From: Duganella margarita
GTDB lineage: Bacteria; Pseudomonadota; Gammaproteobacteria; Burkholderiales; Burkholderiaceae_D
Direction: 5' to 3'
Assembly (NCBI RefSeq): GCF_009857535.1
Contig: NZ_WWCS01000002.1
Coordinates: forward strand, 372,001 to 436,000
Length of the DNA stretch: 64,000 bases
Below the pieces are notes generated by a model. That model had not been told where the DNA came from. It worked only from the letters and a program-made list of their open reading frames with translations, and made no database searches. Of the stretch, positions 42,839 through 50,698 are shown piece after piece; the stretch's first letter is position 1; each line of letters starts with the position of its first letter. The position numbers and the translations under genes were made by a program.

Positions 42839-42868
42839 TTGCCAAACGGCGCAAGTTGTTGTTATAGT
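42839..42868 (+). promoter_or_regulatory. aroG: Sigma-70 promoter of the aroG leader
   Basis: TTGCCA (42839-42844) and TATAGT (42863-42868), each one mismatch from consensus, are 18 bases apart. Transcription should begin near 42875, about 17 bases before the leader peptide ATG. Confidence 0.75.
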
Positions 42869-42891
42869 CGTTGGACACTTTACGGACCGAC

Positions 42892-42972
42892 ATGACCCAC
42901 TTCTTCTTTACCGGCTGGTTTTACTTTAGCTTTCCAACCCTTCAGGCGGTGGATAGCGGCCGGTGCACGTAG
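42892..42972 (+). CDS. Aromatic-rich leader peptide of aroG (attenuator peptide)
   Basis: 26 codons and a TAG stop. The first 15 residues read MTHFFFTGWFYFSFP: six Phe, one Trp and one Tyr among residues 4-14. Known parallels are the E. coli pheA and pheST leader peptides, where ribosome stalling at Phe codons controls a downstream terminator. CGGA lies about 6 bases upstream of the ATG as a weak ribosome-binding site. The frame is followed within 30 bases by an intrinsic terminator and then by aroG, exactly the arrangement needed for attenuation. Because it is too short for ordinary gene calling, it is easily missed. Confidence 0.8.
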   Translation: MTHFFFTGWFYFSFPTLQAVDSGRCT

Positions 42973-43034
42973 AAGCAAGACGAGTCCCAGCAGAATCCTC
43001 AAAAAACCGCCTCCTTCCGAGGCGGTTTTTTTTT
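42944..43034 (+). terminator. aroG attenuator: antiterminator segment plus intrinsic terminator
   Basis: Terminator: AAAAACCGCCTC (43002-43013) pairs with GAGGCGGTTTTT (43019-43030) around CTTCC, followed by a run of nine T (43026-43034). Antiterminator: AGGCGGT at 42944-42950, inside the leader peptide frame, is fully complementary to ACCGCCT at 43006-43012 and identical to the terminator 3' arm, so the two pairings exclude each other. A ribosome finishing at TAG 42970 would cover 42944-42950; one stalled at the early Phe codons would leave it free. ACCGGC (42910-42915) and GCCGGT (42959-42964) could form an early hairpin. Confidence 0.75.
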
Positions 43035-43066
43035 ACCCATGTTTTTAGATCACTTGGAGAACAGCA

Positions 43067-44146
43067 ATGCCCCGTACCGATGATTTGCGCATCCGCGAGA
43101 TGAAGGAATTGACGCCACCGTCCCACCTGATCCGCGAGTTTGCGTGCACGGAAGCAGCGGAGCAGACTGCCGCCAACGCCCGCGTGGCGCTGCACCGCAT
43201 CCTGCACGGCCAGGACGACCGCTTGCTGGTGGTGATCGGCCCGTGCTCGATCCACGATCCGAAGGCGGCGATGGAATACGCGCGCCTGCTGGCGCCGCTG
43301 CGCCAGGAGCTGGCCGGCGACTTGGAAATCGTCATGCGCGTGTACTTCGAAAAGCCGCGCACCACGGTCGGCTGGAAGGGGCTGATCAACGATCCATACA
43401 TGGACAACAGCTTCCGCATCAACGACGGTCTGCGCATGGCGCGCGAGCTGCTGCGCGACATCAACGAGCTGGGCCTGCCAGCCGGCACCGAGTTCCTGGA
43501 TGTGATTTCGCCGCAGTACATCGCCGACCTGATCTCGTGGGGCGCGATCGGCGCGCGCACCACTGAGTCGCAGGTGCACCGCGAGCTGGCGTCGGGTTTG
43601 TCGTGCCCGGTGGGCTTCAAGAACGGCACCGATGGCAATGTGCGGATCGCGGTGGATGCGATCAAGGCGGCGTCGCAGCCGCACCATTTCCTGTCGGTGA
43701 CCAAGGGCGGCCATTCGGCGATCGTGTCGACCAATGGCAATGAGGACTGCCACATCATCCTGCGCGGCGGCAAGGCGCCGAACTACGATGCGGCCAGTGT
43801 GGACGAGGCCTGCAAGGCGATTGCCGGACAGGGCCTGGCGCCGCGCCTGATGATCGACGCGTCGCACGCGAACAGCTCGAAGAAGCCGGAGAACCAGGTG
43901 CCGGTGTGCGCCGATATCGGCGGCCAGGTGGCGGCGGGCGATACGCGGATTGTCGGGGTGATGGTGGAGTCGCACCTGGTGGCGGGACGCCAGGATCTGG
44001 TGCCAGGCAAGGAGCTGACGTACGGTCAGTCGATTACCGACGGCTGCATCGACTGGGACAGCAGCGTGCAGGTGCTGCAGGGGCTGGCGGCCGCCGTGCG
44101 TCAGCGCCGTCTGGCGACGCAAGCCGCCGAAGCGGCCGCCAAGTAA
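43067..44146 (+). CDS. aroG: 3-Deoxy-7-phosphoheptulonate (DAHP) synthase, class I
   Basis: 359 residues, the length of the AroF/G/H family. It condenses phosphoenolpyruvate and erythrose-4-phosphate, the committed step to aromatic amino acids. Clear landmarks are LLVVIGPCSIHDPKAAMEYA, MRVYFEKPRTTVGWKGLINDP and DASHANSSKKPENQ near the C-terminus. GGAGA lies 6 bases before ATG 43067. Which aromatic amino acid inhibits this isozyme cannot be told; the Phe-dominated leader suggests Phe control at the RNA level. It stands alone between two receptor genes transcribed in the opposite direction, and ends at a palindromic repeat. The symbol aroG is used for the family, not a proven orthology. Confidence 0.95.
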   Translation: MPRTDDLRIREMKELTPPSHLIREFACTEAAEQTAANARVALHRILHGQDDRLLVVIGPCSIHDPKAAMEYARLLAPLRQELAGDLEIVMRVYFEKPRTTVGWKGLINDPYMDNSFRINDGLRMARELLRDINELGLPAGTEFLDVISPQYIADLISWGAIGARTTESQVHRELASGLSCPVGFKNGTDGNVRIAVDAIKAASQPHHFLSVTKGGHSAIVSTNGNEDCHIILRGGKAPNYDAASVDEACKAIAGQGLAPRLMIDASHANSSKKPENQVPVCADIGGQVAAGDTRIVGVMVESHLVAGRQDLVPGKELTYGQSITDGCIDWDSSVQVLQGLAAAVRQRRLATQAAEAAAK

Positions 44147-44160
44147 GCAGAGTCGTCGCC

Positions 44161-44230
44161 GTCACTCCCGCGCAGGCGGGAGTCCATGCTGAGCCGGCGT
44201 GGTATGGATTCCCGCCTGCGCGGGAATGAC
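44161..44230. repeat. BIME-like double palindrome, copy 4
   Basis: CTCCCGCGCAGGCGGGAG on the left arm and TTCCCGCCTGCGCGGGAA on the right arm, bounded by GTCA and TGAC. One arm has the C-G outer pair of copy 3 and the other the T-A pair of copy 1, so arms vary independently. It fills the gap between the convergent aroG and receptor 6. Confidence 0.85.
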
Positions 44231-44238
44231 GGTGGTGA

Positions 44239-46905
44239 TCAGAAGCTGTAGGTTCCGCGCAGGTACAGCGCGCGGCCGACCGGGTCGGTGTAGCGCGGAT
44301 CGTAGCCCTTCTGGAACAGCGTGCCCTGGTTGGAGAACGGCGGCTCCTTGTCCAGCAGGTTTTTCACGCCGGCGGTCAGGATGACGCCCTTGAAGCCGGT
44401 GTAGCTGCCGCTCAGGTTCCACAGCGCATACGACGGCACCTTGTTCAGGTACTTGTCCTCGATGTCCAGGTTCTGGTCGGTGTAGCCCGATTTGTAGGAC
44501 TGCGCCAGCGTCGCATTCCAGTCAGCCAGGCGCCAGTTCAGCGCCAGGTTGTGCTTCCAGCGGAACACCGGATTGTTGGCGGCATAGCGGCCGACGTTCT
44601 GGATGAACGGACCGTCGCGCTCGTCCTGGTACTCATACTTGTGCACATAAGTGCCGTCCAGCGTCAGCGTGAAATTGCCGGCCTGGGTCGCACCCGAACG
44701 CAGCGTCACGCTGAGGTCGACGCCGTCGGTGTTGACCTTGCCCAGGTTTTCCTTCAGGTCCAGAATCGCATACGGCGAACCGTCCGGATTGCGCAGGAAG
44801 CGCGCCTGGTATTTCGCGTAGTCGCCATAAATGGCTTCTTCCGGCAGCGCGTTGATCTTGTCCTTCAGGCGGATGTTCCAGTAGTCGATCGCCACCGTGG
44901 CTTGCGGCACCGGCTCCAGTACCACGCCGACCGAGAAAGTCTTGGATTTTTCCGGACTCAGGTTCTGGTTGCCGCCTTGCAGCTTGAACTGTTGCAGGTC
45001 GCAGTCGCGCAGCGGGTTGGCGATCGGGTTGGACGACAGCACGCCGCCCGGGCACAGGATCGGATCGTTGTACGAGTTGTTGGTATCGTTCTTCGACTGC
45101 GGCGCGTTCTTCTCGAACAGCGTCGGCGCGCGGAAGCCGGTCGAGGCCGAACCGCGCAGCAGCACTTCCTTGGTCGGCTGGTAACGCAGGCCCAGTTTCG
45201 GATTGGTGGTGCTGCCGACGTCGCTGTAATCATCGTAGCGGGCAGCGAGGTTGACTTCCAGGTCCTGCAGCAGCGGCAGGTTGACCTCGCCGAACACCGC
45301 CTTGATGGTGCGGGCGCCGTTGGTCGATTGCGAACCCGACAGGCCGGACGACGAAGCCTGGCCGGCGATGTCGCGGTTGACGATGAAGTCGGCTTCTTCG
45401 CGGCGCAGCTCGCCGCCGATGGCGACTGCCAGCTTGCCGCCGGCCAGGTCCATCAGGTCGCGGCTGGCCTTGGCGTCGATGCCGGTGTTGCGGCTCTTGC
45501 CGTTCTGCACCTTGCCGCGCAGCGCGGTGCTGGCCAGATAGGTGGCGCCAGCGGCGTCCTGCTTGCCGAACGGATTGAGGATGCCGTTGGCCACGCCGGC
45601 GGCGAATTTGGCGTCGTTGACGTAGCCGTTGGTGAAGTATTCCGCCGAGCGGCTTTCCGACAGCGTGAAGCCGGCCTTGTAGTCCCAGCTCTTGAACAGG
45701 CCTTCGGCGCTGAACACCAGGCGGTCGGCCGCGCCCTTGGAATTGATTTCACGCTGGCCGGCCTCGGTCGGACGCCAGTTGACCGACAGCGGGTCGCCCG
45801 ACAGCCCGGCCACCGCCGGCACGCCGCCGGAATTGCCCGGATAGTATTTGCTGGTGATCGGCAGCAGCAGGCCGGTCTGCGGCGGCGGCGCAGTGTGCGA
45901 CACCACGTCGTTTTCCGAGTGCAGGTATTCGATCGACGCCAGATGGTCGCCGTTCAGCTTGAAGGTGGCCTTGCCGAAGAAGGAGGTCTGCTTCTGTTCC
46001 GGCAGGTCGTCGATCTGGCGCGTGTAATCCTGGCGGCAGGTGCCGTTGCCGGAGATCGGCAGCGACAGCGGGGCGTCGCAGCCGGCCGCAAAATACGGGT
46101 TGCCGGTGGCGCCCGAGGTCGGGTCGAAGTAGTTGCCGGGGAAGGTGGTGCCGGAGGTCAGGCTCAGGCCGCGGTCCGGAATCACGCCGGTCTTGGAAAA
46201 GTCGCGCTGCTGCGAGGTCAGGATGTCGAGCTTGTGGTAATCGAACACGCCGAAGACATTGTAGCCGTCGGTGTCGAGGTTGCCGAAGCCGCTCGACAGG
46301 TTGACCCGTTTCTCATCGGCGCCGTCCTTGCGCGGCAGGATCGCTTCGGCGGTGATGGTGGTGGTCTGCACCGAGCGTTTGGTGATGAAGTTGATCACGC
46401 CGCCAATGGCGTCGGTGCCGTAGATGGCCGAGGCGCCGTCGCGCAGCACTTCGACCCGCTCCAGCGCGGAAACCGGAATGATGTTGAGGTCGACGCTGGC
46501 GCCGTCGTACGGGTGGTTGGCGATGCGGCGGCCGTTCAGCAGCACCAGCGTCTTGTCGCCGCCCAGGCCGCGCAGGTCGGCGCTGGCCTGGCCGCCGGTC
46601 GGCAGGCCGGAGCTGTTGCCGCCCACCACGTTGCTGGAGCCGAAGCTGGAACTGTTGGACGGAATCCGGTCCAGCACTTCCTGCGCGGTGGTCAGGCCCT
46701 GCTTGATGAAGTCGTCGGCCTTGATGACCGTCAGCGGATTGGCGGTTTCCGCCGCCAGCCGCTTGATCGACGAGCCGGTAATTTCCACGCGCTGCATCGG
46801 CGCGTCGGTTTGCGCTTGCGCCAGCGGCGCGATCAGTCCCAGGCCCAGCATGCCACTCGCATAGATACGGCGCATGGATCGGGACAACACAGTCTCTTTC
46901 AACAT
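44239..46905 (-). CDS. TonB-dependent receptor 6
   Basis: 888 residues. Signal peptide to about AQA-QTDA (residue 32), TonB-box-like MQRVEITG, GSSIKRLAAETANP, plug (DLRGLGGDKTLVLLNGRRIA, ERVEVLRDGASAIYGTDAIGG) and barrel ending YLRGTYSF. GGGAG lies 8 bases before ATG 46905. It shares the NDPILCPGG...CDLQQ loop and overall plan with receptors 4 and 5. It is separated from receptor 5 by aroG and its leader. Substrate unknown. Confidence 0.93.
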   Translation of the reverse strand: MLKETVLSRSMRRIYASGMLGLGLIAPLAQAQTDAPMQRVEITGSSIKRLAAETANPLTVIKADDFIKQGLTTAQEVLDRIPSNSSSFGSSNVVGGNSSGLPTGGQASADLRGLGGDKTLVLLNGRRIANHPYDGASVDLNIIPVSALERVEVLRDGASAIYGTDAIGGVINFITKRSVQTTTITAEAILPRKDGADEKRVNLSSGFGNLDTDGYNVFGVFDYHKLDILTSQQRDFSKTGVIPDRGLSLTSGTTFPGNYFDPTSGATGNPYFAAGCDAPLSLPISGNGTCRQDYTRQIDDLPEQKQTSFFGKATFKLNGDHLASIEYLHSENDVVSHTAPPPQTGLLLPITSKYYPGNSGGVPAVAGLSGDPLSVNWRPTEAGQREINSKGAADRLVFSAEGLFKSWDYKAGFTLSESRSAEYFTNGYVNDAKFAAGVANGILNPFGKQDAAGATYLASTALRGKVQNGKSRNTGIDAKASRDLMDLAGGKLAVAIGGELRREEADFIVNRDIAGQASSSGLSGSQSTNGARTIKAVFGEVNLPLLQDLEVNLAARYDDYSDVGSTTNPKLGLRYQPTKEVLLRGSASTGFRAPTLFEKNAPQSKNDTNNSYNDPILCPGGVLSSNPIANPLRDCDLQQFKLQGGNQNLSPEKSKTFSVGVVLEPVPQATVAIDYWNIRLKDKINALPEEAIYGDYAKYQARFLRNPDGSPYAILDLKENLGKVNTDGVDLSVTLRSGATQAGNFTLTLDGTYVHKYEYQDERDGPFIQNVGRYAANNPVFRWKHNLALNWRLADWNATLAQSYKSGYTDQNLDIEDKYLNKVPSYALWNLSGSYTGFKGVILTAGVKNLLDKEPPFSNQGTLFQKGYDPRYTDPVGRALYLRGTYSF

Positions 46906-47067
46906 TGCTCTACTCCCAAAGCGAACTTCATATTATTATCAAATCAACTTCCTGATGGAAAGTTGGTGGCTGGGTATGACCGCCGGTAAGGAAGCCATCC
47001 CTGATAATTCACTGCCTGCGCTGGGGTGTCAAATATGTAAAGATTATCTGTTTGTAAAAAACAACGA

Positions 47068-47093
47068 CGAAAAAAAAGGGCCGTGTGGCCCTT
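47068..47093 (-). terminator. Intrinsic terminator after the 43-residue small gene
   Basis: AAGGGCC (47076-47082) and GGCCCTT (47087-47093) with a GTGT loop; a run of about ten A (47068-47077) is the T run for minus-strand transcription. It lies 22 bases past the small gene stop. Confidence 0.85.
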
Positions 47094-47115
47094 GATGTTT
47101 TTTGCAGCGGCTGCT

Positions 47116-47247
47116 TTACAGCATGTACGGGCCGTGCGAGTAGTGCTTGCCCAGCGTTTCGAAGGCGCGGCGGATGATGCGTTTCCACGATGGGGTGGTC
47201 GCTGGCTTGGCTGGTTTGGCGGCGTAAGTGGCGGTAGCGGTGGTCAT
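47116..47247 (-). CDS. Small basic protein of unknown function, 43 residues
   Basis: Unrecognised. The product begins MTTATATYAAKPAKPATTPS, an Ala/Thr/Pro/Lys-rich, probably disordered half, and continues SWKRIIRRAFETLGKHYSHG, likely an amphipathic basic helix, ending PYML. There is no signal peptide or membrane helix. The gene is convincing because it has AGGAGA about 6 bases before its ATG, a plausible promoter 70 bases upstream and its own intrinsic terminator, all on the minus strand, while lying free between two receptor genes. The helix with WKRxxRR could bind nucleic acid or membrane; it is only loosely like the DUF1127 small proteins. No function is assigned. Confidence 0.7.
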   Translation of the reverse strand: MTTATATYAAKPAKPATTPSWKRIIRRAFETLGKHYSHGPYML

Positions 47248-47316
47248 GGAAGCTCTCCTGTGTACTGCGGTGAATGTCGATGGGTGTAGATTACAGGAAG
47301 CCCAGATATAAATATA

Positions 47317-47346
47317 ATTCTATGTTCTGATAGGCGCCATAGCCAA
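47317..47346 (-). promoter_or_regulatory. Probable sigma-70 promoter of the 43-residue small gene
   Basis: Read on the minus strand: -35 TTGGCT (47341-47346) and -10 TAGAAT (47317-47322), 18 bases apart, each close to consensus. The 5' leader would be about 60 bases. An inverted repeat ATATCTC/GAGATAT (47352-47374) lies just upstream of the -35. Confidence 0.5.
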
Positions 47347-47389
47347 AGTCGATATCTCTTGCCATATGAGATATGTCCTTCATGAATAA

Positions 47390-47414
47390 TAAAAAAGGCC
47401 GGCGTGCGCCGGCC
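47390..47414 (-). terminator. Intrinsic terminator after receptor 7
   Basis: GGCCGGC (47397-47403) and GCCGGCC (47408-47414) with a GTGC loop; the six A at 47391-47396 give the T run on the minus strand. Confidence 0.88.
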
Positions 47415-47448
47415 AAAGGTATTGCCTAGGGTACCGTTATCGCGTTGG

Positions 47449-50292
47449 TTAGAACTTGTACGACGCGTTCAGGTAGAACTGACGGCCCAACGGATCGGCG
47501 TAGCGGCCATCGTAGCCAGACTGGTTGCCGCCGCCGGCATTACGAATCGTGAATGGCGGCGCGATGTCGGCCAGGTTTTTGATGCCGCCGGTCAAGGTGA
47601 AGTTCTTGGCCAACTGGGCCTTGGTCTGCCAGTCGAAGGTGGTGTACGACGACACCTGGCGCGTGATCGGCACGTAGTTGCCGAGCGAGCCGTCGGCCAG
47701 CACTTCCCGCACCACCGAGTCGTCCTCGTTGTACACCTGGTCGGTGTAGCCGGAGTGGTAGTTGGCGGTCAGCGCATGGGTGAAGCGGCCGGTGTTGAGC
47801 GACGCGGTCAGCTTGGAAATCCAGCGGAAGGTGACGTCCGAGTAGGAATTGAAGCGGCCGATGTTTTTCTCCAGGCCGGTGCCCGGCGTGGTCTGCTCGG
47901 CCTTGCTCATGAAGGTGCCAGTCCACTGCAGCGCGGCCTTGCCGAGCGCGGTGTTGACCTTGTAGCTGTGATCCCAGTCGATGCCCTGGTAGTGCGAGCT
48001 GGCCAGGTTGAACGGGGTCAGCGCGGCCACCAGCACGTTCTGCTTCTGGATCGGATCGAAGTAGGTGCGCAGCAGGCTGTCATACACGGCCGGGTTGTTG
48101 AACACCAGGTCTTCCGACAGGGTCTGGATCTGGTCGCGCAGCTTGACGTCCCACCAGTCGAAGCCGATCGACAGGTTGCTGACCGGCTCGATGCGGATGC
48201 CCAGCGTGGCCTGTTTCGATTGTTCCGGACGCAGCGCACCGGCGCCGGTGGCGGCGTTGCCGCCCGACAGCAGGCCGTATTCCGACGAGCCCGGGTTGCA
48301 CAGCTTGAAGCGCGGGTCGCTGGCCGAGGTGATCGGGCAGGCGTGGAACGCCGACGAGCCGCCGTTGACCAGTGGCTTGACGATGTTGGTCATGGTCGGC
48401 GCCTTGAAGCCGGTGCCGTACGAACCGCGGATCAGCACCGATTCCACCGGATTCCAGCGCAGCGCCACTTTATAGGTGGCCTTGCTGGCCGATTCACCCT
48501 GCTTGCCCGGCGCAATCAGGTTGCCGTCGGTGTCGAAGTTCTGGTTGTTGGTGACGGCGCTGAAGTCGTCGTAACGGCCGGACACGGTCAGGTCCATGTT
48601 CTTCAGCACCGGCAGCAGCAGCTCGCCGTAGGTGCCCCAGTTGTTGCGCTTGGCGTCGATCGGCAGCGCGCCGGCGCCGCCGCCGACGATGGCGTCGGTG
48701 AAGTTGGGCTGCTGCTTGTTCTGGCCCTGCGAGAACGCATCCGGCGCTTCCGAATATTTCTGCTGGGTGAAGTCGGCGCCGAGCGCCAGCTGGGCAACGC
48801 CAGCCGGCATCTTGAACACTTCGGTCGAAGCGCTGGCCTGCAGCATATCGATCTTCGACTTGGTGACGCTGAACTCGTTGTGCAGCACGGCCGGGGCCAG
48901 CACCGCCTGCGAGGTGCCCGGCGGCGCGAACGGATCGAACTTGCCGGCCGCGACCAGCGCGTCGAACATGTTCAGCGACATGTAGCCGCCGGCGGCGGTG
49001 TCGGTCTGCTTGTTCTCCGAGTGGGTATAGGCGGTGCGCCAGTCGAAGCCCTTGTAGCTGCCGTCGAAGCCGAAGGCGGCATGCTTGGCGACGGTCTTGT
49101 ACTCGTCGGCGCGGCCGCCGGCGTCGACCAGACGCAGGTTCATGGTCACGCTGTTGACGGTGGCGCCGGCTGGTACGCCCAGCTTGGTGAGGTAAGGGGT
49201 GATGTACTTGGCGTACAGCGGGCTGCTCAGTGGCAGGCCCAGCGGTTGCGCCGGCGCGGCGTACTGCGCGGTGTTGCTGAACGACGAGATCAGGCCTTCG
49301 GCGAAGAAATTGGTATTCTCGTTGACCTTGATATTGACCGAGGCGAAGCCGCTGTCGCGGCGCAGGCCCGGGGTGTTTTCCACCGTGGCGGCATAGTCAT
49401 ACAGGCAGCGGTTGCCGACCTTGAACAGGTTGGCGCCGTTACAGGCGCCGGTGGCCAGCAGATTGGGGCTGAAGGCGACGCTGCTGGCGGTGCCGTCGGC
49501 CTTGGTGTATTTGACGGTGGCGGTGCCGGGAATCGAATTGGAGCTCAGCTGGTACAGGCTGTAGGCCTTGCCGTTGGCGTAGAACGGAATCACGCCGCTT
49601 TGCGAGAACGGCTGGTCCTTGGCGTAGGACGCGGTGCTTTCATCGTGGGACGCCGACAGCAGGATGTTGAAGCCGTCTTTGTCGAGGTCGCCCCAGCCCT
49701 TGGAAATGGAGGCGGTCGAGGTGGTGCCGCCGCTGCTGCGCGGCTGGTTATAAGACGCTTCGATGATGGCGTCGGTCTGGTTTTTCTTCAGGATGAAGTT
49801 GACCACGCCGGCAATCGCGTCGGAACCGTACAGGGTGTTGGCGCCGTCGGTCAGGATTTCGACGCGCTCGACGGCGGCCAGCGGAATGCTGGCCAGGTTG
49901 ACGGTGGAACCGGAGGTGGACGGCGCCAGACGGCGGCCGTTCAGCAGCACCAGGGTGTAGCCTTCGCCGATGGCGTGGATCGAGGCCGTCTGCAGACCGC
50001 CGCCGCCGCCGTTGACCGACATCGACGAGGTGGTGAAGCCTTGCATCGACGGCAGGGTGGCGATCAGGTCGGCGACGTTGGTGGCGCCGCTCTGCTCGAT
50101 CTGCAGTTTCGACAGGGTTTGCACCGGCAGCGCGCCTTCCGCGCTGATGCGCTTAATGCTCGAACCGGTGATTTCCACGCGCTGGATCGGCGCCTCGTCG
50201 GTACTTTGTGCCAAGGCGGTGTGCATGCCGAGTGCCAGTCCACTGGCGCAGATCAGGCGGACCGACCGCGATAATACGGTTTCAACCATCAT
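47449..50292 (-). CDS. TonB-dependent receptor 7
   Basis: 947 residues from the chosen start. Signal peptide to about ALA-QSTD (residue 29), TonB-box-like PIQRVEITG, GSSIKRISAEGALP, plug (AIGEGYTLVLLNGRRLA, ERVEILTDGANTLYGSDAIAG) and barrel ending FYLNASYKF. GGGAG lies about 8 bases before the ATG pair 50292/50289; five further upstream codons in frame are rejected because they overlap that ribosome-binding site. It is more distant from receptors 4-6: the plug has a Gly-rich stretch (SVNGGGGG), and its barrel loop cysteines (FHACPIT..FKLCNPG) are differently placed. Substrate unknown. Confidence 0.93.
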   Translation of the reverse strand: MMVETVLSRSVRLICASGLALGMHTALAQSTDEAPIQRVEITGSSIKRISAEGALPVQTLSKLQIEQSGATNVADLIATLPSMQGFTTSSMSVNGGGGGLQTASIHAIGEGYTLVLLNGRRLAPSTSGSTVNLASIPLAAVERVEILTDGANTLYGSDAIAGVVNFILKKNQTDAIIEASYNQPRSSGGTTSTASISKGWGDLDKDGFNILLSASHDESTASYAKDQPFSQSGVIPFYANGKAYSLYQLSSNSIPGTATVKYTKADGTASSVAFSPNLLATGACNGANLFKVGNRCLYDYAATVENTPGLRRDSGFASVNIKVNENTNFFAEGLISSFSNTAQYAAPAQPLGLPLSSPLYAKYITPYLTKLGVPAGATVNSVTMNLRLVDAGGRADEYKTVAKHAAFGFDGSYKGFDWRTAYTHSENKQTDTAAGGYMSLNMFDALVAAGKFDPFAPPGTSQAVLAPAVLHNEFSVTKSKIDMLQASASTEVFKMPAGVAQLALGADFTQQKYSEAPDAFSQGQNKQQPNFTDAIVGGGAGALPIDAKRNNWGTYGELLLPVLKNMDLTVSGRYDDFSAVTNNQNFDTDGNLIAPGKQGESASKATYKVALRWNPVESVLIRGSYGTGFKAPTMTNIVKPLVNGGSSAFHACPITSASDPRFKLCNPGSSEYGLLSGGNAATGAGALRPEQSKQATLGIRIEPVSNLSIGFDWWDVKLRDQIQTLSEDLVFNNPAVYDSLLRTYFDPIQKQNVLVAALTPFNLASSHYQGIDWDHSYKVNTALGKAALQWTGTFMSKAEQTTPGTGLEKNIGRFNSYSDVTFRWISKLTASLNTGRFTHALTANYHSGYTDQVYNEDDSVVREVLADGSLGNYVPITRQVSSYTTFDWQTKAQLAKNFTLTGGIKNLADIAPPFTIRNAGGGNQSGYDGRYADPLGRQFYLNASYKF

Positions 50293-50698
50293 TGATGTAG
50301 CTCCCAATTAAAACGATAAACAACGGGTGTGTTGGTATGTATTTTTTTATCCGAATAAGAGCGTGGCCGCTCTTTTCAGTAATTCATCTGACCATTTGGG
50401 TCAAATTACTGTCAATGTGGAAACCCCTACGCGGATGCCGAATTAACGCGGTGGGTCGCGCAGTAATCACGCCTGAAATCCGGGATAAAAGCGCTCTAAT
50501 TTGGTGCGATGGATGGGGGTGACGAAAGAAAAACAGAGTTGCGATTTAAAAGTAAGTAAAAATATTGTCCGTAATCGGGCAGGTGCACTAGTTTAGTGAA
50601 TGTAAATTTCTGTTAATCCAGGTTCATGCTGTTACATTTTGTTGCATTGTCCCCACACAGGCAAAATCATGTAGCCTTGCAACCTCACCGGAGATTGC
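50293..50698. other. AT-rich divergent control region between receptor 7 and the ABC importer
   Basis: 406 bases without a gene. It contains a hairpin AAGAGCG-TGGC-CGCTCTT (50357-50374) in what would be the receptor 7 leader, and a small palindrome ATTTG-GGT-CAAAT (50394-50406). No good promoter match was identified for the importer, whose ribosome-binding site CCGGAG lies 6 bases before its ATG. Confidence 0.45.

Noticed and set aside
46874..47095. 73-codon plus-strand frame running from inside receptor 6 into the gap
   Set aside because: It starts antisense to the receptor signal peptide, has no ribosome-binding site, and ends inside the terminator of the small minus-strand gene.
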